11,629 nucleotides of DNA from Chloroflexota bacterium (lineage in GTDB: Bacteria; Chloroflexota; Dehalococcoidia; Tepidiformales; Tepidiformaceae): positions 1 through 11,629 of the forward strand of contig JAKALX010000077.1 of assembly GCA_021823905.1 (NCBI GenBank), in the 5' to 3' direction. A program made the position numbers and the translations under genes. Of the stretch, positions 1 through 6,410 are shown in pieces. How positions within the stretch are numbered: position 1 is the first letter of the stretch; every line of letters begins with the position of its first letter. Under the pieces are notes generated by a model. That model saw only the letters and a program-made list of their open reading frames with translations, was not told where the DNA came from and did not search any database.

Positions 1-34
1 GATCTATCGGCAAGCTCTCGCGCGGTCCAGGCGG

Positions 35-775
35 CTAGCTGGCGGCTGCGCCGCGGAAGTAGGTCTGGGCGGCTTCGTAGCCGCGGCGCGATTCTTCCAT
101 CTGGGCGACAGCGGCGCCGACGTACGCATCCGGGTCTGTGTACGCCGGATCCCAGCGGGCCATGCCGGCCCAGGCGCGAACGTAGACACCGCGACCGTCG
201 GCGGTATGGGCGAAGGGCATCGTGCCCAGGCGCGTGCGGAGGCGCTCGCAAAAGAGCTTCGCCCCGGCGTCGTCGCACTCGGCGAGAACAACGGCGAAGT
301 GGGTGGTGTCGACGCGGGCGACGATATCGGAGGTGCGGGCGGCCTGGAGCATGGTGGCGGCGATGTAGCGTGCGGGAGAGGGCGGCAGAACCGCCTGGCC
401 GGCGCCGGGCTGGAAGCCGGTGATGCGAACGTCGAAAATGGCGAGGGCGGAACGGTCGCCATAGCGCATGCTGCGGGCGATCTCGCGGCGCAGGAGTTCG
501 TCGAGCTGGCTGGCGTTGGGGAGGCCGGTTTCAGCGTCCACGAGCGCTGGGCTGACGGTTGTTTGGGGCAGCTCCACGGGTTGCTCGGGCTGCGGGCGGC
601 GGCGCATCACGAGACTACCGGCGAGGACGGCAAGGCAGCCGGCGCCGATCGTGGCCCCGGCGAGGAGCGCGCCCGTGGCGGCAAGGCCAATGCCAAGGCC
701 GAGGCCCAGCGACGCGGCGAGCGGAACAACACGCGAGAGCGCGCTTCCGTGTGGTTCAGGCGACGGACGGTCCAT
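35..775 (-). CDS. Membrane protein with degenerate GGDEF domain, c-di-GMP inhibitory-site motif retained
   Basis: A 246-residue protein. Residues about 15-57 are strongly hydrophobic and Gly/Ala-rich, giving one or two membrane segments that end in a positive MRRRP stretch. Residues about 80-240 follow the GGDEF fold: DAETGLPNASQL (80-91) corresponds to the usual D-x-LTGLxNR start. The catalytic signature is replaced by DTTHF (156-160) and the metal-binding region by FDVRITG, so diguanylate cyclase activity is unlikely. An RxxD motif (RTSD, 147-150) lies exactly five residues before the signature, where the allosteric I-site sits. In other degenerate GGDEF proteins such as PelD this site binds c-di-GMP, so a receptor role is inferred. 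A TTG nine bases further upstream (784) would add three residues, but AAGGA at 785-789 gives 9-nt spacing to the ATG at 775 and none to the TTG. The gene overlaps the end of the upstream receiver-GGDEF gene by 20 bases, so coupled translation is likely. Confidence 0.8.
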   Translation of the reverse strand: MDRPSPEPHGSALSRVVPLAASLGLGLGIGLAATGALLAGATIGAGCLAVLAGSLVMRRRPQPEQPVELPQTTVSPALVDAETGLPNASQLDELLRREIARSMRYGDRSALAIFDVRITGFQPGAGQAVLPPSPARYIAATMLQAARTSDIVARVDTTHFAVVLAECDDAGAKLFCERLRTRLGTMPFAHTADGRGVYVRAWAGMARWDPAYTDPDAYVGAAVAQMEESRRGYEAAQTYFRGAAAS

Positions 776-1721
776 CTGAATCAATCCTTGGCCAGAGCAT
801 CGTGACGACTGGCCTGTTGGTCTTGTTGTTTGTCATGGCCTGTTCGGCGGCTGCGAAGAGCTCGGCTGGCTCGCAATGCCGGCCGGTTGCAACACCGAAG
901 GTCAGCGTGACCGGAATGAGATGGCACCACTCGTTCGCGTTGAGCCGCTCGAGCTCCTGCGCGATCCGGCGCGCGACGAGCTTGCCGAGCTCCAGGTCGG
1001 CGCCTTCGAGGATGATGCCGAAGTCGTCTCCGGCGATGCGCGCGGCGAAATCGGTTCCGCGAACGCAGCGTGCGACGCCCTGCGCCGCGCGGCGAATCAT
1101 GTCGTCGCCAACCTCGTGGCCATGGGATTCGTTGACTGTCCGAGTGTCGGCGAGGTCGGCGATGATCAGAGTCGTCGCGGCGTTGGAGCGGCGTGCCGCG
1201 TCGCAGATGTCGCGAAGGCGTTCATCGAACACGCGGCGGTTGTAGAGGCCGGTCAGGTGGTCGGTCCGGGCCTCGCGCTCGAGCCAGCGGACCATGGTGT
1301 CGCGCCGTCGCAGTGAACGGCTCTCGTCGTAAGCGGCAAGGACGCGGGCCGAGAGCTGGTCCGCGTCGCCCAGCCGCGATTTGTTCACGACGTCGTGAAC
1401 TCCGAGCTTGAGGGCTGGATGGGGTTCGCGGGGATCGTCTCCCGCCAGAAGAATCACCGTGATGTCGCGGTGTTCGCGGAGGTGGCGCGCGATCGGTGCT
1501 TCCTGATCATTCCAGACGCTGTCCCCGACGAGAACAACGTCGAACGCACCGCCGGCGAGGAGCTGCCCGGCCTCGGCAGGTGTCCTTGCCAACGTGACAA
1601 GGAGCTCGCCGCGCTCGCCGAGGAGTTCGCGAATTCGCCGCACGTCGTCGGGGAACGTGTCGGCGATGAGCACGCGCAGGGTACGCCTGCGCTCGGCAAC
1701 GGCAGTCGCCTTAGATGACAT
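756..1721 (-). CDS. Response regulator-like receiver fused to a GGDEF diguanylate cyclase domain (AGDDF)
   Basis: A 321-residue cytoplasmic protein. Residues about 15-135 form a receiver-like domain: VLIADT at 17-22 for the acidic pocket and Lys114 (VVNKSRL) as the conserved Lys. The phosphoacceptor region is FDVVLVGDS (60-68). The usual Asp position is Gly66, with Asp67 one residue later, so phosphorylation is doubtful. Residues about 150-320 are a GGDEF domain. DHLTGLYNRRVF (154-165) is the classic opening. Asp189, Asn197 and Asp206 (in GHEVGD) match metal- and guanine-binding positions. The signature is AGDDF (230-234), and an RxxD I-site (RGTD, 221-224) lies five residues before it. Family knowledge: such enzymes make c-di-GMP from two GTP. 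Ala for the first Gly is tolerated in known cyclases, but Asp for the fourth-position Glu is unusual, so activity is likely but not certain. Start: ATG with GGAG at 1727-1730, 5 nt away. The degenerate GGDEF gene follows with a 20-base overlap. Confidence 0.88.
   Translation of the reverse strand: MSSKATAVAERRRTLRVLIADTFPDDVRRIRELLGERGELLVTLARTPAEAGQLLAGGAFDVVLVGDSVWNDQEAPIARHLREHRDITVILLAGDDPREPHPALKLGVHDVVNKSRLGDADQLSARVLAAYDESRSLRRRDTMVRWLEREARTDHLTGLYNRRVFDERLRDICDAARRSNAATTLIIADLADTRTVNESHGHEVGDDMIRRAAQGVARCVRGTDFAARIAGDDFGIILEGADLELGKLVARRIAQELERLNANEWCHLIPVTLTFGVATGRHCEPAELFAAAEQAMTNNKTNRPVVTMLWPRIDSDGPSVA
785..789 (-). promoter_or_regulatory. Ribosome binding site that decides the start of the degenerate GGDEF gene
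   Basis: On the minus strand this reads AAGGA, followed by 9 bases and then ATG at 775. The in-frame TTG at 784 directly abuts the motif and so lacks usable spacing. The site lies inside the 3' end of the upstream gene, consistent with coupled translation. Confidence 0.5.
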
Positions 1722-1817
1722 GGCTACTCCACCACGTTGAGTATCGGCATCTGCCCGAAACTCATGAGGGGTTGGGGGCCGGCTCAGCGACTACGCGGTG
1801 ACAATTGAGGAAACGGG
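1722..1817. other. Intergenic gap, presumably the promoter region of the GGDEF pair
   Basis: This 96-base gap separates the small ORF from the GGDEF pair. Apart from the GGAG ribosome site at 1727-1730 I see only a weak -10-like GATACT on the minus strand without a matching -35. No riboswitch-like fold was recognised. Confidence 0.3.
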
Positions 1818-2039
1818 CTAGCCGAACAGCGGACCGCCAGGATCGAGCACTTCCCCGTTGAGGGCGACGACGGAGGGCCGCTCTTCGCAGTAGCCGTCTG
1901 CCTCGCATTTGTCGAACGAAAAAGCTCCGCGCTTCTTGTCAAAATGGATGTGCCAGGCGCCGAGGGCCAGGTTCTCGCCGCCGCGCCCGAGCTGAGCCTG
2001 CAAGACGGCGATAAGGGCGGCGATCTCTTCTCGTCCCAT
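1818..2039 (-). CDS. Small hypothetical protein, 73 residues
   Basis: I do not recognise this protein. It starts at the ATG at 2039 and has 73 residues. Residues 1-17 (MGREEIAALIAVLQAQL) look like an amphipathic helix. The middle, GAWHIHFDKK, reads like beta structure. It has a CEADGYC pair (Cys45, Cys51) and a Pro/Gly-rich acidic tail ending in GGPLFG. There is no signal peptide or membrane segment. An AAGGA-type ribosome site lies about 11 bases before the ATG, on the long side. A longer frame extends upstream into gdhA on the same strand, but that extension is Arg/Pro-rich and looks like shadow sequence. The ORF lies 74 bases downstream of the glutamate dehydrogenase, behind a hairpin that may separate it from that transcript. 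It is probably real because composition changes sharply at the chosen Met, but this is not proven. Confidence 0.5.
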   Translation of the reverse strand: MGREEIAALIAVLQAQLGRGGENLALGAWHIHFDKKRGAFSFDKCEADGYCEERPSVVALNGEVLDPGGPLFG

Positions 2040-2075
2040 ACGAAGTCGATTCCTTGTTCGTGTCTGCCAAACAGT

Positions 2076-2102
2076 GTGGCGCTCCGCGTGGGGAGCCGCC
2101 AC
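2076..2102 (-). terminator. Probable hairpin terminator or attenuator behind glutamate dehydrogenase
   Basis: On the minus strand a 10-bp GC-rich stem (one arm GTGGCGGCTCC with a single bulged G, the other GGAGCGCCAC) closes a 6-base loop and is followed by ACTGTTT. It begins 11 bases after the gdh stop codon, the right place for transcription to end. The U-tract is short and broken, so read-through into the small ORF is possible. Confidence 0.45.
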
Positions 2103-2113
2103 CGCGCAGACGA

Positions 2114-3403
2114 TCAGACAAATCCGCGAAGGAGAATCGCTTTCGCAACGCGCTCGACCGCAATGTCGAAGGCTGCCTGGCGCGGGCGGGTGCCGTCCTT
2201 GAGGGCGCGCGCGGCCAGGTCGTTGAAGCGCTGGACCATCCGGGTCTCGAGCTCCTCGTTGACGCGGTCGAGCGACCAGCGGAACTGCTGAATGTTCTGC
2301 GTCCATTCGAAGTAGGAGACGGTGACGCCGCCGGAATTGACGAGGATATCGGGGAGGACGGTGACGTTGCGCTGGCCGAGGATGCGATCGCCGCTCGGTG
2401 TGACCGGGTGGTTCGCGGCCTCGACCACGACCCGCGCGCGAATGTTCGCCGCGTTCTTCGCGGTGATGACCTCGCCCAGGGCCGCGGGAACGAGGTAGTC
2501 GCAGTCGAGCTCCAGGAGTTGGTCGTTGGTAATCGGCGTAGCGCCGCTGAAGCCGGCGACGCTGCCGGCGACGGAGAACCAGCGGTCGAGATCAGTGATG
2601 TTGAGGCCGTCGGGGTTGAAAATGCCGCCCTTGACGTCGCTGACGGCCAGGACCTTGAAGCCCATGCCGCCGGCGATCCGCGCAGTCCAGGAGCCAACGT
2701 TGCCGTAGCCCTGGATGGCCACACGGATCTCGGAAGGGCTGACCCCCTCGCTCCTGGCGTACTCGCGCATGCAGGTCGCGACGCCGCGGCCGGTCGCCTG
2801 CTCGCGGCCATAACTCCCGCCGAGCTCCACCGGCTTGCCGGTGACGATGCCCGGCGTGTAGCCATATTTCTGGCCGTAGGCGTCCATCATCCAGGCCATC
2901 GTCTGGGCGTTCGTGCCCATGTCCGGCGCCGGGATGTCGCGGGCGACGCCGAGGATGGAGCCGATGTGCTGGGTATAGGTCCGGGTGAGGCGGTTCAGCT
3001 CGGTGTTGCTCATGCGCGCCGGGTCGCACATGACGCCGCCCTTGGCGCCGCCGAAGGGCAGGTCCATGAGCGCGCACTTGTAGGTCATGAGCATCGCCAG
3101 CGCGCGGACCTCGTCGAGGTCGGCCCTGGGATGGAAGCGGACGCCGCCCTTGTAGGGCCCGCGCGCGCCGTTGTGCTGGACGCGGTAACCCTCGAAGATG
3201 TGAAGCTTGCGGTCGTCCATGCGAACCGGGAGCTGGGCACGGACCTCGCGCCAGCAGGTGCTGAGCAGGCCGACGACATCCGCGTTGAGCTGGAGCCGCC
3301 CGGCCGACTCGAGGACGGACTCCAGGACCGACTGAGAAGGGGAGAGCCGCTCCTCGTGGACTTCCGCGGCGATTGCCGCGCGATTCGCCTGGTGGGTGGC
3401 CAT
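2114..3403 (-). CDS. gdhA: Glutamate dehydrogenase (Glu/Leu/Phe/Val dehydrogenase family)
   Basis: Catalyses reversible oxidative deamination of glutamate to 2-oxoglutarate and ammonia in the cytoplasm, linking nitrogen and carbon metabolism. At 429 residues it has the normal length of the hexameric small class. The substrate site is visible: GPYKGGVRFHP (82-92, Lys85), the second Lys at 109 (MTYK), PFGGAKGG (116-123, catalytic Lys121) and PAPDMGTN (158-165, catalytic Asp161). The dinucleotide-binding domain has GYGNVG (232-237). The late motif PDILVNSGGVTVSYFEW (351-367) is typical. The coenzyme cannot be fixed: strand two ends in VSD (254-256), seen in both NAD and NADP enzymes. Start: the ATG at 3403 has GGAGG at 3409-3413 with 5-nt spacing; an earlier in-frame ATG lacks a good site. 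It is transcribed divergently from the hydroxyacid dehydrogenase across a 98-base gap, and a hairpin follows its stop. A leucine dehydrogenase is less likely given the length. Confidence 0.95.
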   Translation of the reverse strand: MATHQANRAAIAAEVHEERLSPSQSVLESVLESAGRLQLNADVVGLLSTCWREVRAQLPVRMDDRKLHIFEGYRVQHNGARGPYKGGVRFHPRADLDEVRALAMLMTYKCALMDLPFGGAKGGVMCDPARMSNTELNRLTRTYTQHIGSILGVARDIPAPDMGTNAQTMAWMMDAYGQKYGYTPGIVTGKPVELGGSYGREQATGRGVATCMREYARSEGVSPSEIRVAIQGYGNVGSWTARIAGGMGFKVLAVSDVKGGIFNPDGLNITDLDRWFSVAGSVAGFSGATPITNDQLLELDCDYLVPAALGEVITAKNAANIRARVVVEAANHPVTPSGDRILGQRNVTVLPDILVNSGGVTVSYFEWTQNIQQFRWSLDRVNEELETRMVQRFNDLAARALKDGTRPRQAAFDIAVERVAKAILLRGFV

Positions 3404-3501
3404 CGGCACCTCCATTTCCCATCCGCTATTGTCGGCATCCGGCGGCGCGGAGGCCAGCATCGCCCTTTCTCGTCACCGGCGCGCACGTCAGACTACGGCC
3501 C
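3404..3501. promoter_or_regulatory. Divergent promoter region between gdhA and the hydroxyacid dehydrogenase
   Basis: This 98-base gap must hold promoters for both flanking genes. I can support only the GGAGG ribosome site of gdhA (3409-3413). TTGTCG at 3429-3434 on the plus strand could be a -35, but no convincing -10 follows it. No clear operator palindrome was found. Confidence 0.35.
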
Positions 3502-4488
3502 ATGGCAGCCGTCTTCATCACGCGCACGGTGCCCGGCGACGCGGCCGAGCGCCTGCGCGATCGCGGGCACACCGTGACGGTCTGGCACGGCGAGGCGCCG
3601 CCACCGGCCGACGCGCTTGCCGCTGCTCTCGCGGCGAACGACGCAGCGCTGACGATGGTCGCCGACCGGATTTCGGCGGCGATGTTGGAGGCGGCGTCGC
3701 GAATGCGAATCGTGGCAAACATGGCCGTTGGTTACGACAATATCGATCCGGCGGCCGCGGCTTCCGTGGGTGTCTGGGTGTCGAATACGCCGGGTGTGCT
3801 GGCCGAGACGACGGCGGACTTCGCCTGGGCGTTGCTGATGGCCGCCGCCCGGAACATCGTCGCGAGCGACCGGGACACGCGGGCGGGCGGATGGAAAACG
3901 TGGTCGCCCACGGCGTTTCTCGGGCCGGACGTACACGGGGCAACGCTGGGGATCGTGGGACTGGGCGAGATCGGCCAGGCGATGGCCCGGCGGGCGGCGG
4001 GCTTCGGGATGCGAGTGCTCTCCACGAGCCGTTCCCGGAAACCGGACGTAGAGGCGTCGCTCGGCTGCGAGCACGCGAGCCTGGACGATCTGCTGCGGGC
4101 CTCGGACTTCGTCTCGCTGCATACGCCGCTGACCGCGGAGACGCGCAGGCTCATCGGGTCGCGGGAGCTGTCGTTGATGAAGCGCTCGGCGATCCTCGTG
4201 AACACCTCGCGCGGACCGGTAGCCGACCAGGAGGCGCTGGTGGAGGCGTTGCGCTCGGGAACGATTGCGGGGGCTGCCCTGGACGTGACGGATCCGGAGC
4301 CGTTGCCGGTGGACCACGCGCTGTTTTCGTTCGCGAACGTCATCATCACGCCGCACATCGCCAGCGCGAGTTTCGCGACCCGATCGCGGATGGCGTCGAT
4401 GGCGGCCGGCAACATTCTCGCGGTGCTGGAGGGGCGTGAGCCGCCGAATGCCGTGAATCGTCCGGCGGCGCCGCGCGGGCTGACTTGA
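3502..4488 (+). CDS. D-2-hydroxyacid dehydrogenase (glyoxylate/hydroxypyruvate reductase type)
   Basis: A 328-residue member of the D-isomer-specific 2-hydroxyacid dehydrogenase family, likely reducing glyoxylate or hydroxypyruvate to glycolate or D-glycerate. The catalytic triad is visible: Arg237 (NTSRGP), Glu266 (DPEPLP) and His285 (ITPHIAS). The nucleotide-binding loop is GLGEIG (153-158). Strand two ends in STSRSRK (174-180) rather than an acidic residue, which favours NADPH or mixed use; this is an inference. VGYDNID (76-82) and the SNTPGVLAETTADFA region (94-108) are family hallmarks and match glyoxylate reductases better than phosphoglycerate dehydrogenase, which is longer and has a C-terminal ACT domain absent here. 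Start: ATG at 3502, where similarity to the family begins (MAAVFITRTVPGDA); the ribosome site is weak. A longer upstream frame would run into gdhA and is not credible. The OPRT-like gene follows after 70 bases on the same strand. Confidence 0.9.
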   Translation: MAAVFITRTVPGDAAERLRDRGHTVTVWHGEAPPPADALAAALAANDAALTMVADRISAAMLEAASRMRIVANMAVGYDNIDPAAAASVGVWVSNTPGVLAETTADFAWALLMAAARNIVASDRDTRAGGWKTWSPTAFLGPDVHGATLGIVGLGEIGQAMARRAAGFGMRVLSTSRSRKPDVEASLGCEHASLDDLLRASDFVSLHTPLTAETRRLIGSRELSLMKRSAILVNTSRGPVADQEALVEALRSGTIAGAALDVTDPEPLPVDHALFSFANVIITPHIASASFATRSRMASMAAGNILAVLEGREPPNAVNRPAAPRGLT

Positions 4489-4513
4489 CACATAACGGCG
4501 TTCAACGGAAAAA
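4485..4513 (+). promoter_or_regulatory. Possible promoter before the OPRT-like gene
   Basis: A perfect TTGACA (4485-4490) overlaps the stop codon of the upstream dehydrogenase. Seventeen bases later GAAAAA (4508-4513) is only a weak -10 match. It could drive the OPRT-like and acetyltransferase genes. The evidence is limited to the -35 hexamer and its position. Confidence 0.3.
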
Positions 4514-4548
4514 GAGCAGGACGCCCGCGCCCACCCGGTCGGCGAGAC

Positions 4549-4554
4549 GGAGAG
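4549..4554 (+). promoter_or_regulatory. Ribosome binding site supporting the TTG start of the OPRT-like gene
   Basis: GGAGAG lies just before the TTG at 4559, with 6 bases between the GGAG core and the codon. No ATG or GTG nearby in frame has a comparable site, and the encoded protein begins at the expected family position. Confidence 0.5.
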
Positions 4555-4558
4555 CTTC

Positions 4559-5206
4559 TTGACGAAAGCAATCAAGCCTGCGGGCAACCTGTGGCTCGCG
4601 GAAGAGCTCTGGAAGCTCGACGCAATCGGGTTCGGCGACTTCACGGTCGGCCGGACGACCGTCCATTCGCCCATCTACATCAACGTCCGGCGGCTGATCA
4701 GCAACCCAAAGGCCCTGGCGCGGTGCGCGAAGATTATCCGGGAAGAGCTCGAAGCATTGATGTCGATGCGGAACCCGCACGTGCAGCCGTTCACGCTGGT
4801 AGCAGGCGTGCCGTTCGGCGGGCTGCACGTGGCGACCGCGTTTTCGCTGAACGTGTCGACCCCGATGATCTACATCCACCCGCCGGGAACGACCAAAGCA
4901 GACCTTATTGAGGGCGCCTACGTGCGCGGCCAGTCGTGCCTGATCATCGACGACCTGATCACCGGCGGCGGAAGCATCCTGCAGACGGCGGCGACCTTGA
5001 CAGAGGCCGGGCTCGTGGTGCGCGACGCGGTCACGCTGATCGATCGCCAGGAAGGCGGCCGGGCGGCGCTGAAGTCGGCCGGGATCAACCTGATCAGCAT
5101 CCTGACGCTCGAGCAGATCGCGAACTACCTGATGGCGGCCGGCCATATGCCGGAAGAGGTTTACCGGCAGACGATGGGCTACATCGAGTCACGCCCGGCC
5201 GAATAG
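4559..5206 (+). CDS. Orotate phosphoribosyltransferase-like protein with altered catalytic loop
   Basis: A 215-residue type I phosphoribosyltransferase. The N-terminal orotate phosphoribosyltransferase hood is clear: FGDFTVGRTTVHSPIYINVR (25-44), followed by VAGVPFGG (81-88). The PRPP-binding loop is intact: CLIIDDLITGGGS (127-139), with the Asp131-Asp132 pair. The later IDRQEGG (161-167) also fits the family. The flexible loop that normally carries catalytic Arg/Lys residues (RKxxKxxG type) is replaced by a shorter IHPPGTTKADLIEG (106-119), keeping only Lys112. Family knowledge: the enzyme makes orotidine monophosphate from orotate and PRPP in pyrimidine synthesis. The altered loop makes a paralogue with a different base substrate, slow catalysis or a regulatory role possible. 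Start: TTG at 4559 with GGAG at 4549-4552 and 6-nt spacing. The acetyltransferase begins 3 bases after the stop, so the two are probably cotranscribed. No other pyrimidine gene is nearby. Confidence 0.85.
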   Translation: MTKAIKPAGNLWLAEELWKLDAIGFGDFTVGRTTVHSPIYINVRRLISNPKALARCAKIIREELEALMSMRNPHVQPFTLVAGVPFGGLHVATAFSLNVSTPMIYIHPPGTTKADLIEGAYVRGQSCLIIDDLITGGGSILQTAATLTEAGLVVRDAVTLIDRQEGGRAALKSAGINLISILTLEQIANYLMAAGHMPEEVYRQTMGYIESRPAE

Positions 5207-5209
5207 GCG

Positions 5210-5725
5210 ATGGACGCGCTGCCGGTGATGATCCGGCCGGCTACGGAAGCTGACTGCCCGCGGATCAACGCCATCTACAACTTCTACGTACACACGTCGC
5301 CGGCAACGTTCGACCTCGTCGAAATGACCGAGAACTGGCGGCGAGACTGGTTCGAACAGCGGCAGCGTGCCGGGCTCCCGGTGCTGGTCGCGGAGGTGGC
5401 CGGGCAGGTCGCGGGCTGGTGCGCCCTCTCGCCCTGGAGCCCGAAACCCGCGTATGCGACGACCGTAGACGAGTCGATCTACATCGACGAGCAGTTCCGA
5501 GGGAAAGGCCTCGGCCGGCAGCTGCTGGCGGCAATCCTCGAGGAGGCGCGCGCGAACGGACGTGATGTCGTCATGGCGGTGATTGTCGCCTGCCAGGAGC
5601 CAAGCCTGGCGCTGCACCGGTCGCTGGGGTTCGAGCAGACCGGACTGAACCGGCACATGGGCTACAAGCTGGGTGAGTGGCACGACGTGGCCTACCTGCA
5701 GCGGCACCTCTGGCGAGATCGTTGA
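5210..5725 (+). CDS. GNAT N-acetyltransferase, phosphinothricin/methionine sulfone acetyltransferase type
   Basis: A 171-residue acetyl-CoA-dependent N-acetyltransferase. IRPATEADCPRINAIYN (8-24) is the standard opening of the Pat/MnaT group. The acetyl-CoA pyrophosphate loop is QFRGKGLG (95-102), and the C-terminal half (LALHRSLGF, then the HMGYKLGEWHDV region, 149-160) matches this group closely. Relatives acetylate phosphinothricin, methionine sulfoximine or methionine sulfone as detoxification. In many relatives an Asn sits near residue 129, before the ALH motif; here it is Gln (ACQEPS, 127-132), so the substrate is uncertain. Start: the ATG at 5210 is 3 bases after the upstream stop, suggesting translational coupling. 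The in-frame ATG at 5228 is a fair alternative because many relatives begin at the corresponding MIRPAT. Neither has a strong ribosome site. Confidence 0.88.
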   Translation: MDALPVMIRPATEADCPRINAIYNFYVHTSPATFDLVEMTENWRRDWFEQRQRAGLPVLVAEVAGQVAGWCALSPWSPKPAYATTVDESIYIDEQFRGKGLGRQLLAAILEEARANGRDVVMAVIVACQEPSLALHRSLGFEQTGLNRHMGYKLGEWHDVAYLQRHLWRDR

Positions 5726-5759
5726 GGCCGTCGCCGGGAAACCGGGTGGCCAAGGTCAG

Positions 5760-5783
5760 GGAACCGTCACCTTTCCCCGTGTT
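5760..5783 (+). promoter_or_regulatory. Candidate ECF-type autoregulated promoter of the sigma factor gene
   Basis: GGAAC (5760-5764) is followed after 16 bases by GTT (5781-5783), the general layout of ECF sigma promoters (GGAAC about 16-17 bases before GTC or GTT). It lies 16 bases before the likely GTG start, so the leader would be very short. Self-activation is typical of ECF sigma factors, but this match is short and could be chance. Confidence 0.3.
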
Positions 5784-5798
5784 CAGGCCATACGTAGA

Positions 5799-6410
5799 GT
5801 GAATCTCGCTGTGCGTGATCGGGGAGCTCAGGATGAAGACCGAGCGGCAGATGGCCGGGACCCCAGCGCGGAATCGCTCGCGCAGCGCGCCGTGGCGCGG
5901 GACGCCGGCGCCTGGAGCGAAATCTTCGAACTCCATTACCGTTCCGTGTTTGCGTTCGTTCGCTACCGGCTGCGGGGCGCCGAGGAGGCCGAGGACATCG
6001 CCTCCCAGGTGTTCGAGGTGGCGTATTCCCACGCGGAGCGCTTCGACTACCGGGGAGTTCCAATCCAGGCGTGGCTCATCGGGATCGCTCGGAACCTCTG
6101 CCGCGACCACGTCAAGAAGCTCGGACGGCGGGGGATCGACGCGGAGCTGGACGAGACGATGGGACCGGTTGAGGACGACGCAGCGGTCACGGTCGATCTC
6201 CGGCGCGACCTTTCGCTGGCGATGCGGCGGCTCACGGAGGATCAGCAGGAGGTGCTCTCGCTCCGCTTCCTCCTCGACCGTTCGGTGGAAGAGACGGCGC
6301 GCCTGATGAACCGCTCGGAAGACGCCGTGAAGAACCTCCAGCGGCGAGCGCTCGCAGCCATGCAGCGGGCGCTGGCCGACGTCAACTACCCGGGCGCGGT
6401 GAAGCAATGA
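5799..6410 (+). CDS. RNA polymerase sigma factor, sigma-70 family, ECF-like
   Basis: About 203 residues from the GTG at 5799. Sigma region 2 spans residues about 37-107, with ELHYRSVFAFVRYRL (44-58), AEDIASQVFEVAY (64-76) for core binding and -10 recognition, and IQAWLIGIARNLCRDH (89-104). Region 4 spans about 138-190, with LTEDQQEVLSLRFL (145-158) and a helix-turn-helix (162-185) for -35 recognition. There is no region 3 or 1.1, so it is an ECF-type alternative sigma factor. The N-terminal 35 residues are charged and unconserved-looking. The frame extends upstream into the acetyltransferase gene, but that part is not sigma-like. The GTG at 5811 is an alternative start, and neither start has a strong ribosome site. 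The stop overlaps the next gene's ATG by ATGA, so the membrane protein is made coupled and is the likely anti-sigma partner. A possible self-promoter lies at 5760-5783. Confidence 0.88.
   Translation: MNLAVRDRGAQDEDRAADGRDPSAESLAQRAVARDAGAWSEIFELHYRSVFAFVRYRLRGAEEAEDIASQVFEVAYSHAERFDYRGVPIQAWLIGIARNLCRDHVKKLGRRGIDAELDETMGPVEDDAAVTVDLRRDLSLAMRRLTEDQQEVLSLRFLLDRSVEETARLMNRSEDAVKNLQRRALAAMQRALADVNYPGAVKQ

Noticed and set aside
2054..3577. Long open frame of 507 codons on the plus strand
   Set aside because: It lies antisense to the clear glutamate dehydrogenase gene, has repetitive Ala/Val/Asp/Arg composition from GC-rich codon bias, and shows no recognisable domain.
3493..4674. Open frame of 393 codons on the minus strand
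   Set aside because: Antisense to the hydroxyacid dehydrogenase, whose catalytic residues are all present on the plus strand; the minus frame is Arg-rich shadow sequence.
5673..5798. Upstream extension of the sigma factor frame
   Set aside because: It overlaps the acetyltransferase gene and encodes a Gly/Thr-rich stretch with no sigma-factor similarity. A GTG at 5799 or 5811 is more likely.
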